Shown: in pieces, positions 46,065-55,400 of the stretch | Layout of the letters: each line of letters starts with the position of its first letter | Numbering within the stretch: the stretch's first letter is position 1 | Assembly (NCBI RefSeq): GCF_024763615.1 | Contig: NC_077222.1 | Location: 79,298,001-79,362,000, forward strand | From: Phlebotomus papatasi | Lineage: Eukaryota > Arthropoda > Insecta > Diptera > Psychodidae | DNA length: 64,000 nucleotides | Direction: 5' to 3' | Notes under the pieces: generated by a model | Told to the model about the DNA's origin: nothing | The model's input: the letters and a program-made list of their open reading frames with translations, nothing else | Database searches by the model: none | Made by a program: the position numbers and the translations under genes

Positions 46065-46470
46065 AGATATACCTCTTGGTATAATTGGATGAAGAACTGG
46101 CGTGATGTGTATTGATAGGGGACTCTCCGGTGGTGGCCAGTGTATTTGAAGTTACTACACAAAGAAAAACACTTCTTCAATCTTTCCCAGAGCTGTCGGG
46201 CCTGGATGTGGACCTTCTTCAGTGGCTACAAGGATTTATACATATATTTTAGAACTTATTTTTAAATACAAGATCGTTTTTCTTTGGACAATTCAAACTT
46301 CTACTCACTCGACTAAACTATGTTTTTTTGTACTTTATGAGGATCGCTATTTTATGTGGGATTGGACAATATCATCACTTTCAGTTTATTAATTGGGAAG
46401 GTTTTTTTTAGTTCCCTATCTTTAGTCCCCCTAGTCGGAGAGTCCCCTATCAATACCTCTTGGTAGTATT
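46065..46470 (-). repeat. Dispersed repeat with hammerhead-like motif, copy 1 (Penelope-like?)
   Basis: About 320 bp (46083-46405) are collinear with 54118-54420, sharing CCGGTG..GCCAGTG, CCCAGAGCT.TCGG, GATGTGGA.CTTCTTCAGT and ACTCACTCGACTAAA blocks. The flanks form an inverted pair: ATTGATAGGGGACTCTCCG (46112) and CGGAGAGTCCCCTATCAAT (46436). Tandem or inverted terminal repeats holding a hammerhead core are typical of Penelope-like retroelements; no reverse transcriptase is seen here. Confidence 0.5.
46187..46225 (-). ncRNA. Degenerate hammerhead-ribozyme-like core
   Basis: On the minus strand the order is CCA-CTGAAGA-A-GGTC-(CACATCCA)-GGCC-C-GACA-GCTC-TGG. Stem I (CCA/TGG) and stem II (GGTC/GGCC, with one G-U pair) can form. 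The conserved GAAA is GACA, which should abolish cleavage. Confidence 0.35.
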
Positions 46471-46597
46471 TACAAAATCATAGTTAAAGAGTTCTACTTA
46501 TCTCAGATTTTCGAACTCGAATGCACTTTGTTTTCTGTTACAGATCATACAGATAAACTTTATTGGTATAATGGGTTTTCCTCTAACTCAGAGTAAT

Positions 46598-46800
46598 AAC
46601 TAAAGCGGTCTTTCAGACTAGAAATTCAGTCTAGTTCCCAATAATGGTTTAAATTTTTTAAATTAAAAAGTAAATGCAGTGATTTTTCAATGTGTATTAG
46701 TAAGTTGCTATACAATAAGGAGTAAAAATTTTCTCAAAAATACTACTTACAGAAAAATTAGCCATATAGCTTAGCCTTAAGTCTGAATCCCGTGAAACGC
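46598..46800 (+). repeat. Diverged relative of the 4745-5110 repeat
   Basis: It shares the order GTCTTTCAGACTAGA, CAGTCTAGTTCCC, AATTTTCTCAAAAAT and AGCTTAGCC...GTCTGAATCCCGT with the two units in the DRC9 intron. Many indels are present. Confidence 0.5.
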
Positions 46801-48866
46801 GGAGAACAATTTTTTAAGTGAAGTAATCTGAAAACTTGAAATAAAATCGAGTATTCTACATCAATGTGTTTTTTAATTGTTCTTCAGAGCGAAAATTAAA
46901 TTTGATAAACAGTTTTAAAGACTAGGATGAACTTTTTGGCCTAGATCTGAAGTGAATAGTGTTCAGTGATGAGGTGCAGTGATAATGAGTATTTCCACTA
47001 TCAATGATAAACTTGGATCTTACTGAGACTTTCTTTTAGTGAGTACTTCTTGAACTTTCTTTTTTTTTATGACTAACCACTGACTGAGGGTGTACATAAA
47101 GAAAAATATTCTTCGACAAAAGGAAGTGGATATTACTCTTGATTTTTTGATAAAATTTGAAGAACTTGGCATTTTTATATTAATTAAAACTAATTATTTA
47201 ATTTAAATCTAAATGTTTTATGTAAAGATTAAGGGACAATTTTGAATTTTGAGTGGATGGAGTTGGAAGCATATGTTATATGATATTGCTAAGATAAAGA
47301 ACTAACATAAGGGGTGTTCGTTTCTTAGTGATTTCAAAATTCATAATACCAGCCACATAACCAGTTGCTCATTGTTAGGAACTAAAATTGAGTTTTAATC
47401 AAATAACAGAAATATTAATTACATTCATTTTAAATGTATTAAAATTCTGTACACATTTGAACAGGTTTCAACTCGAAAAACAGTATTAGTTGATATTCCC
47501 AATTACCAATTGCTTTTATTTAAATTTTCTGAAACTAACTATCGCAATCAACGTAATTATTACTGATGTATTACCGCACTAAGTTATGTTTAAGCCACTC
47601 CCTATATCCTTTGTGTATATGAAAGGTATAAACTTGCCAGAACTTTCACAACAATTTTCCATTTTTTTAATAAAAATAATTTATTTGAAATTTTCATATT
47701 TCTTTGCTTTTTCAAGAATTTTTAAAGACAGTTCTACTTTTCGCTCTAACGCAATTCTTGTGTGAAAACAGAGGCAAAAAGAAAATAGTATGCAAAGTCT
47801 TGGAATTCATTTGAATATTTCACCATCCCAGGATTTTGTCTTTCATTAGTACAAACCGAGAAGAAAATCCTTGAGATGTAAAAGCAAATACGGAGTATAT
47901 ATGAAAATATTTCCCTGAAAACTTTTCTACACTGTCTCTTCGCACTTGAGATAATTTTATGTAAAATCTAATGAAATTTCTGAGAGAGTGTTCCTTTGAG
48001 AATGTCATACTAATTTATGAGAAGAAAGATTCAACTATTCTCCTCAAATTTACAGAGAATTTACCTGCAGAATTACTAAAGGTATTTCCCCGTGGTGAAG
48101 TCAATTAGGTTTTGTGTATCTTTGAAATTTTCACTGCATGATTTTCTTGTGGTATTTAATTTTGGTTTTATACAAATAACTATGTAAAAAAAAAGTTGAG
48201 AATATTTTTGAAAATCGTTGACAATGAAATTTAATTAGGAATATGGGAGACTGGATGATGGGGCCCTAATTGGGTGTCTTGATAAAGTAAAATAGAAAGG
48301 AAGAAAGAAGGCTCAAGTGAAAAGGATGTATAAGAAGACAATCCATGAATATGGAGCTTTGGTAAATTTAGTTAAAATATTTTCTCTTCTTGTGAACTTT
48401 TTAATCGAATCTTCTTTTGTGCGCATTCTACCCCACACCACAAAAATTTTTGAGGCACAACAAAAGCTTTTACAAGAATTTTCTTCATCTGGTTATCACT
48501 CTGGTTTAAATGCTAACGCCTGACCCCCTTTTGTTATTCCTTAATACATTCAATCTATACCACGGCACAATAGGGTGAGGAAGAAAAGAATGTAAAAGAA
48601 GAAGTTTTGTAATCAAATCACGCGCAAAATATAAAAATAATCATAATAAAAGATCATAATAATAAAAAAGAACAGATAGCGGAAATGTTTCATATTAGTG
48701 AGATAGAGCATATTGCAAAGTTTAATTTTACTGTACTATTTTGTTGTTCGAAGTATATAGTGACAGGATTATACTCGTCTAATTATGATTCATTTTTGGA
48801 TTACCCGAAAATTCGATGTACGGTTTTTTCGTTTTTGTTTTTTTTTGTTGTTATTGGTTGCCTTAA
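46801..48866. other. 2.1 kb AT-rich DNA, no gene seen
   Basis: No coding sequence or repeat family is supported. Confidence 0.5.
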
Positions 48867-49341
48867 CTCTTTCGCGTCTTTAGGGTCATATATGACCCGG
48901 GGAAAAAAGTTTCTTTTTGGCTATTTACATTAATTGAAATCTAACTGGAGTCTTGAGAAAATGAGCCAAGAATCTTACATCCTTCTATTATGATGTCGTG
49001 CACGAACAGATAGATTTCAATTAATGCACTGAGAGAAATCCGAAAAAGTTAAAATAACATTCCGGAAATGTTCATTTTACCCTGCAGTATTGATCCGAAA
49101 TCGGTGTAAATATTACCCTTTTTAGGTGTATTGGGGGTTAAAGTTACTCTTTTTCATGTTAATTTTACCCTTAAAAGGTGTAAAATTAACATTAAAAAAT
49201 GTTGATATATTTTTACACCTAAAAAATGTTAAATTTATGTGGAAAAAAAGTTAATCGCACCCTCTTTTTTTCTCAGTGTGTAAATACCCAAAAAAAACTT
49301 TTTTCCCCGAGTCATGACATTACCCTAAAGACGCGAAAGAG
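48867..49341. mobile_element. piggyBac-like MITE with intact TTAA duplication
   Basis: The ends CTCTTTCGCGTCTTTAGGGT and ACCCTAAAGACGCGAAAGAG are perfectly complementary over 20 bp. TTAA lies immediately outside both ends (48863-48866 and 49342-49345). Inner arms (CATATATGACCCGGGG-like / CCCCGAGTCATGACAT) continue the foldback. It is interrupted by a CACTGAG MITE at 49027-49278, so the unbroken element would be about 220 bp. Confidence 0.8.
49027..49278 (+). mobile_element. CACTGAG-family MITE, copy 3 (complete)
   Basis: It is 252 bp, from CACTGAGAGAAATCCG to TTTTTTCTCAGTG, and is the cleanest copy in the window. It is nested in a piggyBac-like MITE, so this insertion is the younger of the two. 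Confidence 0.8.
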
Positions 49342-49496
49342 TTAAGGTCCAAAGAGACTCAAACGACTCGGGCTGATCTTTGGAAAATTTAGCCCGTAAA
49401 ATTTGACGGTAAGTAAAATTTAGCAGAGACGGTATAATAATATAATTTATTCAACTTTGTATAACCCCCCGAACCATGCGTTCGTGTCCCGTCGGG

Positions 49497-49632
49497 TGTC
49501 TACACATTCTAAGAATTTTTTGTCAAAAATTGCTCCTTTGAAGGAAATCGTCCCCACTGTTGTAGGTAGAAACGTCAAAATTCTGTCGAAAATGCGATTT
49601 TTGACGAAAATTGCTTCCAATGTGTAGAGCAC
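49497..49632. mobile_element. CTACACA-family MITE, copy 1
   Basis: The ends GTGTCTACACATTCTAAG and TTCCAATGTGTAGAGC, with inner TTTTTGTCAAAAATTGC / AAAATGCGATTTTTGACG arms, give a foldback of about 136 bp. Relatives lie at 50108, 50997 and 51170. Confidence 0.7.
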
Positions 49633-49645
49633 TTAAGCGTTGGTA

Positions 49646-50035
49646 CACTGAGAAAAAAAGAGGGTGCGATTAAGTTTTTTTTCCTTAGAACTTAGAAACA
49701 CTTAGAACAATTCTTAGGTGTAAAAATATATCAACATTTTTTAATGTTAATTCTACACCTTTTTAAGGGTAAAATGAAAGTGAAAAAGTGTAACTTTAAC
49801 CCCTAATACACCTTAAAAAGGGTAATATTTACAAATATTTTGGATCAATACAATTATTGATCGGAAATCGGTGTAAATATCGTGCTTTTTAGGTGTATTA
49901 GGAGTTAAAGTTAACCTTTTCATGTTAATTTTGCACTTAAAAAGGGGTAAAATGACCTTTAAAAAATGGTGTTATATTTTTACATCTAAAAAGTGTTAAA
50001 GTTACAAGGAAAAAAAGTTAATCGCACCCCCTTTT
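49646..50035. mobile_element. Palindromic dimer of the CACTGAG MITE
   Basis: The first half (49646-about 49850) is an inverted copy, starting CACTGAGAAAAAAAGAGGGT. The second half (about 49855-50035) is a direct copy from GATCGGAAATCGGTGTAAAT to AATCGCACCCC. They meet at the same internal point (TTGATCGGAAATCGG). The right CAGTG end is lost. Confidence 0.6.
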
Positions 50036-50107
50036 TATTATTATTTGTTTGTTTATTATAAGAAGAACAAAAATTATTATTACTTTTACAGTTGATATGA
50101 ACTGCTT

Positions 50108-50232
50108 TATGGCGTCTATATACCAGAAGAAATTTTCGTCATAAATCGCCCTTAAAAAAATTGACGTTTTTGCCTACAATGCTAGGAGAAATTTTCTTTA
50201 AAAAAGCATTTTTTTTTAAATTGCTCATAGTG
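50108..50232. mobile_element. CTACACA-family MITE, copy 2 (decayed)
   Basis: It starts TATGGCGTCTATATACCAGA and ends TTGCTCATAGTGT, with an inner GAAATTTTCTTTAAAAAAGC that matches copy 4. Confidence 0.55.
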
Positions 50233-50329
50233 TTTACTATTACTATTACTCATAAAGGTTACTGGGTCAAGAAGACTAAAAAACGTAATATTTCTTCTTT
50301 TTTTTCAGAACAAAACGAAGTTTATTAAA

Positions 50330-50620
50330 TTCAAGTTGTTAGGCATATAAAAGTGTACAACATTTAAACTGTAGTTTCTAAAATTTAAGGACTAGTTTAT
50401 CTTATCAGTTGACAAGAAATATTTGGTTTTTTTGATTTCAGATGAACCAATTCTAAAAAAAAACATACTTTTCGATGGAAAAAATCCACCGAAAAGTATG
50501 TTTTTTTTTTACAAAAATATCTCCAAAAATCAAGCCATAGCGGCTGAATTTTTTAAAAATGTTTTAATGAAAATTTCGGAAAGGGGTTGTACTTTTATGT
50601 ATCCATTCTGAGAGCTTGAA
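50330..50620. repeat. Foldback related to 24534-24941
   Basis: It shares AGGCATATAAAA, ATTTAAACT and ATCAGTTGACAAGAAATATT with the earlier element. A sharp inner palindrome, AAACATACTTTTCGATGG / CCACCGAAAAGTATGTTT, lies at 50461-50511. Confidence 0.55.
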
Positions 50621-50637
50621 TTAAATTAATTTTTACT

Positions 50638-50975
50638 GCTCGAACCCCACAGAGAAAGCAGTATATAAAATCTCTCGATTTTTTAGTCCTCCAAAATTTC
50701 CATCCTACACCACCAGAAGACCACTTTTCTCAAAAAAGCAACTTTGAGTTTCAGACGATTTCTGAGAAATGGCGTCACGCTGTTTGTCCGTCTCTCCGTC
50801 CGGCTGTCGGCAGCTCTAGAGGCCAAACGGTAAGAGATAGTAACTTGAGACTTACGGGGGACCCCCCATTAGTCGACCTAAGGATCGTTAACATGCCCTT
50901 CATTTCCCCCCAAGCTATTTCTTTCCCTCCAAAACCATGTTTTTTAAGAATGCCCGACAACGCGTGATGTGATTT
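50638..50975 (+). repeat. GC-richer dispersed repeat, copy 1
   Basis: It starts CTGCTCGAACCCCACAGAGA, includes CGTCTCTCCGTCCGGCTGTC and GAGGCCAAACGGTAAGAGAT, and continues through pyrimidine runs. A second copy is at 55205-55400. The GC content contrasts with the flanks. No frame is conserved between the copies. Confidence 0.55.
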
Positions 50976-50996
50976 TTTTCATTTTTGGATATGTCT

Positions 50997-51142
50997 TATG
51001 GCCTCTACACATTGGGGGCAATTTTTGTCAAAAATTGCTTTTTTGAAGAAAATTCCCTGCAGCGTTGTAGGGGGAAACGTCAAATTTCTGTCAAAAACGC
51101 AATTTTTGACGAAAATTGCTCCCAATGTGTAGACGCCTTTAG
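50997..51142. mobile_element. CTACACA-family MITE, copy 3
   Basis: TATGGCCTCTACACATTGGG and CCCAATGTGTAGACGCC flank inner TTTTTGTCAAAAATTGC / GCAATTTTTGACGAAAATTG arms. This is the best-preserved copy of this family. Confidence 0.75.
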
Positions 51143-51169
51143 AGATTATCCTAGCAAACAATTCGTCCT

Positions 51170-51312
51170 TATGGTGTCTACACACTAGGAGCAATTTTCG
51201 TCAAAACTTGCTTTTTTTTTAAATCTAACGTTTCTGTCTACAAGAATAGGGGAAATTTTCTTTAAAAAAGTATTTTTTTTAAGAAATTTCTCATAGTGTG
51301 TAGAGGCCATTA
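51170..51312. mobile_element. CTACACA-family MITE, copy 4
   Basis: TATGGTGTCTACACACTAGG and CATAGTGTGTAGAGGCCATT form the ends. It lies only 27 bp after copy 3. The same end sequence bounds the composite at 38645-41292. Confidence 0.7.
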
Positions 51313-51451
51313 ATACGAAAATGTGGTTGAATAATTCCTGATAACGGTTTTTTAAGGTTAAATATTGAAAAGGATATAGAGACTTTGTTACTAATTTAAA
51401 TAGTATAAAGTTTGGGTTCCCTGGAATTGTTGTGGAATTTCCAATAAAACT

Positions 51452-51708
51452 AAACCGATTCCAATCAGTCATGAACCAGTAATAAATCGATTCATTGCCA
51501 CTAAGTAATATTAATCATAAAATCTATTGCATTACTCCTAAGCTATTTTGGGCGATCTGTTGAGTAATTTATGAAATGGTTTAAATCGGTTGTGAATCGG
51601 TAAACGGTAAATGATGCGAAAGTACTTTTGAGAAATAGCATGTATAAGTCAACAGTTTGAGCATTTCGCAAAGCATGGGACGCTTTGCCCCTCGTTTTTT
51701 ACGTTGAA
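51452..51708 (-). repeat. Dispersed repeat, inverted relative of 10664-10905
   Basis: On the minus strand it follows the motif order of the DRC2 intron copy: CCCATGCTTTGCGAAATGCTCAAAC first, then ACCGATT and GATTGGAATCGG near the end. It is diverged. Confidence 0.5.
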
Positions 51709-53578
51709 AAAATTAGTGAAAAATATGCTAGTGTAACACAATCAACATAATGGTACGGAATATCGACCTCTAGTACCAAAACTATATAAAAATGGATATT
51801 TTCGTTTTTATTCGTTCATTTTAAACAGTTATCAAACATGCCTGGTAATGAATCGGTAATTTAACTATTTTATTTAAGGATGATTTTGTGGTGATTTATA
51901 AAGGAACATTCATGCAGAAACTGCTACTCAGAGACAAACCAATAAACATAATAATACCTACGATAGTTTTAGTTATGTTAAGCCACATTCTATCCTTGCT
52001 ATACTGTCTGCACATTGCTTTATACTACAAGTGAAACTTCTGTGAAAATGAATTCCAAAGATTTTCCTCCTGATTTGCGACACGGCAAATTGTTCGCGTT
52101 TTCTAATTAAACTTCAATGTGTGTGTTTACTTCACCGTATCCAACTTTCTCTACATTTTATCAACCAAAGCACAAACTTCTCGACCGTTTTGTTCTCAAC
52201 CGAGAACACCTTTGCACTAAATGCGAATGGGAATGGGATTCAATTATTCACAATTGTGTTATAATAACGAAGCGAGAATCATCCGCTTTCGCACAGAAAA
52301 TTGCTCACAAATTCGCATCAAACTGCCATGACATTATCACGGATGGTTTATGTTAATCCTAATGTTTCTCATGAGACTCTCACACTGTTAACTCCCCTAT
52401 CTGTATACAATTTTGTAAGGAATTGTCATAATTATTTGATAAAGTCACTCATTATGACTTTTGCACTCTCTTGTTCATGTCACAAATTAATCAAGTGGAT
52501 AAGGTTGAACATTAAGAAAGTTTAGATTCAATGAAAGCTTTATCTGGACTTTTTCTACGTTTGAATAAACATTGGCAAAGAGATGAGAAAAGTTTTTTTT
52601 CTATCATTCACTACGTTTCCCAGATCAAACTATTTAATTAGTGTGGGAAAATAAGATTGTTCATCCTTTCTCAATATTTTTCCTCAAGATAAGTTTAATA
52701 AAAACCCATTAAAACTTGTGATTTCTTGTTCAGGGGCTAATGGGAAGGTATGGTATAGGGTAGATTATGTAGAATATAAGAAAATGCTTATGGAATTTTC
52801 TGTATTGTGGTGATTTTTTCACTGAGTATTTGCTCTACTATTAACCTTATTACTGAACATACAAAATCCACCTTTTAGCACAAATGTCTGTTTACTCAAG
52901 CTCAATAATATACTTTGGGTGAGCCCAATGACAATTTTGCCATTTTTGACTTTAGCCTCATTAGCACTTTAAATATGCATAATTCTCTGGTGGAGAAAAG
53001 CTCCCGTGCTTTTACGTAATGCCATGAAATTTGGAACTATAAATACATGAATTAACATTCATGGGTAGACCACATAATATAGATTATCACTCAAGCGCTT
53101 GAAATGTAATCATTTAGTGTCCGCAAATATGCATAAATTCGCATGAAAATTATAAAAGTTACCTCTATTATAATGCAAATCATTGGGGCCATTCCCACTT
53201 AAATATAATAGAACGTGAAACCACAAAAAGCTGAAAGCTGTATTCACTACCCTTCTCATAATCTCATCATGAAGCCGTGATAAAATTAGGCCTTTTCAAA
53301 GTTTATTATAATGCATTAATGAGTTAAAATTTTACATAGTTCTGGTTTTCCTAATGTTTTAAAACAAAATAAACACATTTACCATTTGTTCCAAAACGCA
53401 AACCTTAAATGAGATTTAAGCGTTGAGTTGAGCCATCTTTTCATCTTCGAAATAAAAGTAATAGGTACATGTAATAGAACTTTGCAAGTATTTCTGAGAC
53501 TTTATAACACAAGACCTGATAAGGACGAAGAGTATTTTAATAAAAAAAGGACTACAAATTGTTTGCAAATAATGTATA
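51709..53578. other. 1.9 kb unique DNA, no gene seen
   Basis: Short frames at 52117-52525 show no recognisable domain. No repeat family was identified. Confidence 0.5.
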
Positions 53579-53780
53579 ACTACCTTCGGACGACTTAAGC
53601 TTCGGACAACTCATTTTTTTATGTTCTTAATGGATTTGATCCATAGTTCTTTTCAGGAAATTTGAAGCACTCACTGGACTAGTTATTAATTAATAATATT
53701 GTAATGGATCTAATTTATAAAAAACGTATTGAAAAAAATAAGTTGTTCGAAGCGTCCGAAGGTAGCGTGCTTTCCCTTAG
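53579..53780. repeat. Palindromic MITE, CTACCTTCGGAC family, copy 2
   Basis: ACTACCTTCGGACGACTTAA (with a second CTTCGGACAACTC just after) is mirrored by GTCCGAAGGTAGCGTGCTTT. It is related to 18657-18862. Confidence 0.6.
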
Positions 53781-53943
53781 TGTTTTTTTTTTAAATATTC
53801 GTTATCACTCACTCGGCTTTGCAAATAAAAAGTCTTTTGTATTACTAAAACTTATTCGATTATTAAAAATTACAACAGCACTTTGAAAAAAAATTCCTGT
53901 TTATAATATTTTTATATTTGAGTTAAAAAATATCTTTGCGCAG

Positions 53944-54100
53944 TAGGGGAAAGTGTGCTACCTTCGGACAACTCATTTTTTTCCATGTTCTTAATGGATT
54001 TGGCTCATTGCTCTTTTAAGGAATTTTGAGGCATTGGGCTAGCTATAAAAATATAATATTACAATGGGGAAAATTTATTAAAAACAACATACTGAAAAAA
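53944..54100. repeat. Palindromic MITE, CTACCTTCGGAC family, copy 3 (right end lost)
   Basis: It begins TAGGGGAAAGTGTGCTACCT and follows copy 2 through CATGTTCTTAATGGATTTG. The mirrored right end is absent; unrelated sequence takes over near 54100. Confidence 0.6.
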
Positions 54101-54117
54101 AAACGAGTTTAATCAAT

Positions 54118-54400
54118 GATGATGGACTGGCGCAATGTACTTTGAGAGGTACTTTCCGGTGTTCGCCAGTGAAATAGGTCATCCTAAGATGAAAACACTT
54201 GTTTCGTCTTGCCCAGAGCTTTCGGTCCCGATGTGGATCTTCTTCAGTCGCTAAAAAGGGCATGAATTTTTATTTTACAACAGATTATTTTTTAAAAAAA
54301 TTACAAAGGTAATTTTTTGGACAATTTCGAACAGAACTCACTCGACTAAATAATGTTCTCGTAATTACTCTTCGGGATCGTGAAGTTCAAGGGGTACATA
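54118..54400 (-). repeat. Dispersed repeat with hammerhead-like motif, copy 2 (Penelope-like?)
   Basis: It is collinear with 46083-46405. It contains a small hairpin CTGGCG (54126) / CGCCAG (54164), the ribozyme-like core at 54213-54250 and ACTCACTCGACTAAA. It is followed directly by a large foldback at 54402. Confidence 0.5.
54213..54250 (-). ncRNA. Candidate type I hammerhead ribozyme (Penelope-type)
   Basis: On the minus strand the core reads CTGAAGA-A-GATC-(CACATCGG)-GACC-GAA-AGCT-C-TGG. CTGANGA and GAA are intact, stem III would be the tiny AGCT (as in dimeric Penelope-type hammerheads), and C is an allowed cleavage base. Stem II has one A-C mismatch that the other copy (GGTC) does not share. 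Stem I is weak (CGA against TGG). An ancestral sequence would fold properly; activity of this copy is doubtful. Confidence 0.45.
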
Positions 54401-54401
54401 T

Positions 54402-54749
54402 CACTCATCACTATCAGGATGTCAATGTGGGGTTTGGTTTTTTCCTTAGAAGAATTTTTTCCCTAATTTTTTTGACTAATTTTCACGAATTTTAGGAAGG
54501 AAAATTTGATGTGAATATTTGGCATCTGTTATAATAACTACTTTCTTTATCTGTACTGAGATCCGTACTGAGAAAAAAAAAAACCAGATCTTAGTACAGA
54601 CAAAGAAAGTAGTTATTGTAATAGACGCCAAATATTCACATCAAATTTTCCTTTCTAAAATTCGTGAAAATTAGTCAAAAAGAAAATAGGGAAAAAGTTC
54701 TCCTAAGGAAAAACCAGACCCCACATTGATATCCTGATAGTGATGAGTG
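54402..54749. repeat. Large near-perfect foldback
   Basis: Arms of about 165 bp: CACTCATCACTATCAGGAT(G/A)TCAATGTGGGG... on the left is mirrored to the end GATATCCTGATAGTGATGAG. The centre reads CTGTACTGAGATCC and AGATCTTAGTACAG around an A-run. Arm identity is high, with a few indels. No frame is present. Confidence 0.75.
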
Positions 54750-55204
54750 TTTTTGCAGGATTGGTCGAAAAAAAACTTGTCGTGCGATTTTTTTCAGGGA
54801 CAGGGGAGGGGCGTAGGAAAAAGTAAAAAAAAGGTTCCCCGAAGGTCCCAAGTTTCTATTTTTCACCATTTGCACTTAATTTAGATTGAAAATAAAACGC
54901 AAAAATAAGATATTTTTTAAGACATTCGTTCCTCAACTTACCATCAAGACTGGACTCAAATTTTAGTTCTGAAAATTAACAATAGTTCTTTACAAGAAAT
55001 AATCGTTGAAAAAAAAAACATTTTACCAACAAACTTTCCCTTAATCCCATTTTTTCCCCAAACGTAGAACTTATTTCGGAACAAAAACATTTCTCAAAAG
55101 TACGACTTATTTTGGAACGGAGGGAGTAATGAAGAATTTTTAGCTAATATGCGTTCAAAATGTGTTATTTATGTTTTAGAACATCTAAATATTTATGATC
55201 TATT

Positions 55205-55400
55205 ACTGCTCGAACTCAAAGAGAGAGCAGTTATATAATTGTCTTTTTTTCAACTTGTCACCGTCCTGGAGCTCAAACGGTCAGAGATATCAACTTCTAG
55301 TCTTCGATGGCCCCCAATAGAAAAACAATATCTCTCGAAGTTTTTTCTTTCCTCTTCCCTGCCCCCCTCTATCCCCTCCAAGTTTTATGCATAAGTTTTA
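55205..55400 (+). repeat. GC-richer dispersed repeat, copy 2
   Basis: It shares CTGCTCGAAC, GAGAGCAGT.ATATA, GAGCTCAAACGGTCAGAGAT and the following pyrimidine-rich stretch with 50638-50975. Internal deletions make it shorter. Confidence 0.55.
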
